Source: Mycoplasmatota bacterium
GTDB taxonomy: Bacteria; Bacillota_I; Bacilli_A; Izemoplasmatales; Izemoplasmataceae
DNA length: 6,487 nt
Direction of reading: 5' to 3'
NCBI GenBank assembly: GCA_030636545.1
Contig: DAOVWR010000067.1
Location: 1 to 6,487 of the forward strand
Part shown: positions 5,492 to 6,487 of the stretch, piece by piece
Position numbering within the stretch: the stretch's first letter is position 1
Layout: each line of letters begins with the position of its first letter
Notes under the pieces: model-generated
Seen by the model: only the letters and a program-made list of their open reading frames with translations
What the model was told of the DNA's origin: nothing
Databases searched by the model: none
Made by a program: the position numbers and the translations under genes

Positions 5492-5827
5492 ATGTTGCAA
5501 TATGCTGCTATAGTGTTAATAATGTTAGGTCTATATGGCTTACTGACACAAAGAAATATTATTAAAATAATTATTTCCTTAAACATCATGGAAATCGGCT
5601 TAAACCTCTTTATCGTAAGTGTTGGATATGTTGAAGGTGGGATTGCTCCTATCTTAACAAGTGTCAATAATTCGAGTAGTTTAGTATTTGTTGATCCACT
5701 TCCTCAAGCATTAGTACTAACAGCGATTGTTATCGGTGTTGGGACAACTGCACTTGGACTTGCATTAGCGAAAAATATATATCAAAAGTACGGTACTTTT
5801 GAAATAGATGAAATGGGGGAAGAATAA
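5492..5827 (+). CDS. mrpC: Mrp-type antiporter subunit C (MbhG/NuoK-like)
   Basis: This 111-residue protein has three transmembrane helices (about 2-18, 25-46, 72-94) and belongs to the NuoK/MnhC family. Recognisable blocks are LGLYGLLTQRNIIKIIISLNIMEIGLNL (12-39) and DPLPQALVLTAIVIGVGTTALGLAL (68-92), then a cytoplasmic tail KYGTFEIDE. The segment SVGYVEGGIAPI (43-54) resembles MbhG-type proteins more than classical MrpC. NuoK has a key glutamate in helix 2; the aligned position here is Asn31, while Glu34 sits one helical turn later and might serve instead. The gene begins one base after the mrpB stop. It should sit between MrpB/MrpG and MrpD in the membrane complex. Confidence 0.93.
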   Translation: MLQYAAIVLIMLGLYGLLTQRNIIKIIISLNIMEIGLNLFIVSVGYVEGGIAPILTSVNNSSSLVFVDPLPQALVLTAIVIGVGTTALGLALAKNIYQKYGTFEIDEMGEE

Positions 5828-5828
5828 G

Positions 5829-6487
5829 ATGAGTGCTATTTTATTGATTGTTGTTCCTTTACTTGCTGCATTTATTTCAATATTATTTAAGAAAGCTGCA
5901 CCTTATATATTATTAGTTGTTGCTTTTGCTAGTGTTGTTTCCTTAAATTATGTACCTTTAGAAGTTATTACGATTGGTGGATTCAGTGCGCCTTATGGTA
6001 TTAACTTAGTATTAGATAATTATAGTTTAATTGGGCTTTACATTGTAAACTCATTATTCTTCTTAGTTGTTTCATTAAACTGTATTAAATTCAAAAAGAT
6101 CTCGACTATCTTATTAGTAGCTCTTGCTGGACTAAATGGATTAATGTTAACTGGTGATTTATTCAACTTGTTTGTATTTATTGAAGTTAGTGGTATTGCT
6201 GCTTACTTAATTACAACAACTAATAAAAAACCACTTGCTACTTTTAATTATTTAGTAGCTGGAACTGTTGGAAGTAGTTTATATTTACTTGGACTAATTA
6301 TTTTATATGCAATGTTTGGAACACTTAATATGGCTGATATGGCAAATGAAATCGCTAGTTCAGGATTAAATGCTACTGTTACTGCATTTCCATTCTTGCT
6401 AATGTTTATTGGACTTGGTGTTGAAGCAAAATTATTACCATTTAATAGTTGGGCTAAAGGTATCTTAGGCTCTTCAAATAAATTAAC
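5829..6487 (+). CDS. mrpD: Mrp-type antiporter subunit D (MbhH/NuoN-like), 3' truncated by window edge
   Basis: The first 219 codons of a large membrane protein (family length about 480-500) are visible and the frame runs open to the window end. ATG 5829 follows the mrpC stop by one base with GGGGGA at 5815-5820. Helices are evident throughout. The loop and helix with GDLFNLFVFIEVSG (109-122) contains Asp110, Asn113 and Glu119; Glu119 matches the conserved TM5 glutamate of complex I-type proton channels. The TM7 region reads GLGVEAKLLPFNSW (195-208). Family members such as NuoN usually have Lys five residues before this Pro; here that place is Glu199 and Lys201 is two residues later. The protein should be a proton-translocating channel of the complex. 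It may be MrpD or another NuoL/M/N-type subunit, but direct succession to mrpC favours MrpD/MbhH. Confidence 0.92.
   Translation, partial: MSAILLIVVPLLAAFISILFKKAAPYILLVVAFASVVSLNYVPLEVITIGGFSAPYGINLVLDNYSLIGLYIVNSLFFLVVSLNCIKFKKISTILLVALAGLNGLMLTGDLFNLFVFIEVSGIAAYLITTTNKKPLATFNYLVAGTVGSSLYLLGLIILYAMFGTLNMADMANEIASSGLNATVTAFPFLLMFIGLGVEAKLLPFNSWAKGILGSSNKL

Noticed and set aside
5419..5667. Minus-strand frame opposite the mrpB-mrpC junction
   Set aside because: It is a shadow of two conserved genes, with no upstream Shine-Dalgarno on that strand.
1..6487. CRISPR array, insertion sequence, integrase, toxin-antitoxin or phage genes
   Set aside because: No spaced direct repeats, terminal inverted repeats, transposase or phage-type proteins were seen on either strand.

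Overview
The window reads as a low-GC Gram-positive (Bacillota-type) chromosome segment. The DNA is AT-rich, the ribosome binding sites are strong GGAGG types, genes are tightly packed on one strand, and the intrinsic terminators have long T-runs. Every Trp codon I checked in the genes is TGG, which argues for the standard bacterial code rather than the mycoplasma code. A deep-branching Bacillota or Mollicutes-related lineage (Haloplasma/Izemoplasma-like) is possible, but this is only an impression.

Layout, all on the + strand. Bases 1-2300 hold the end of one ABC half-transporter gene and a complete second one. Together they form a heterodimeric exporter of the YheI/YheH (BmrC/BmrD) type, with one degenerate and one catalytic ATP site. 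A terminator hairpin (2288-2315) overlaps the stop codon of the second gene. Bases 2316-2515 are non-coding but structured. They hold a candidate promoter, two small hairpins, a second intrinsic terminator (2449-2480), alternative pairings that could compete with that terminator, and a promoter with a perfect inverted repeat over its -10 box. This could be a small RNA gene or a regulated leader.

From 2516 a second operon runs off the right edge. Its first gene encodes a class I methyltransferase-like protein of unknown role. Only 14 bp later begins a cation/proton antiporter module: mrpE, mrpF, mrpG, an MbhD-like gene, a fused MbhE-MrpB gene, mrpC and a partial mrpD. Neighbours overlap or nearly touch, with strong RBSs, as expected for subunits of one membrane complex.

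The order E-F-G-D'-(E'F)-C-D is that of the antiporter half of Mbh/Mbs-type complexes (mbhABCDEFGH) and of the Mrp antiporters related to them. It is not the classical Bacillus mrpABCDEFG order, and no full-length MrpA is seen. The genes beyond the right edge would tell whether this is a stand-alone Na+/H+ antiporter or the ion-pumping arm of a membrane-bound hydrogenase or related oxidoreductase. The most notable points are the methyltransferase-like leader gene, the structured intergenic region, the MbhE-MrpB fusion, and a shifted lysine/glutamate pattern in the TM7 region of MrpD.
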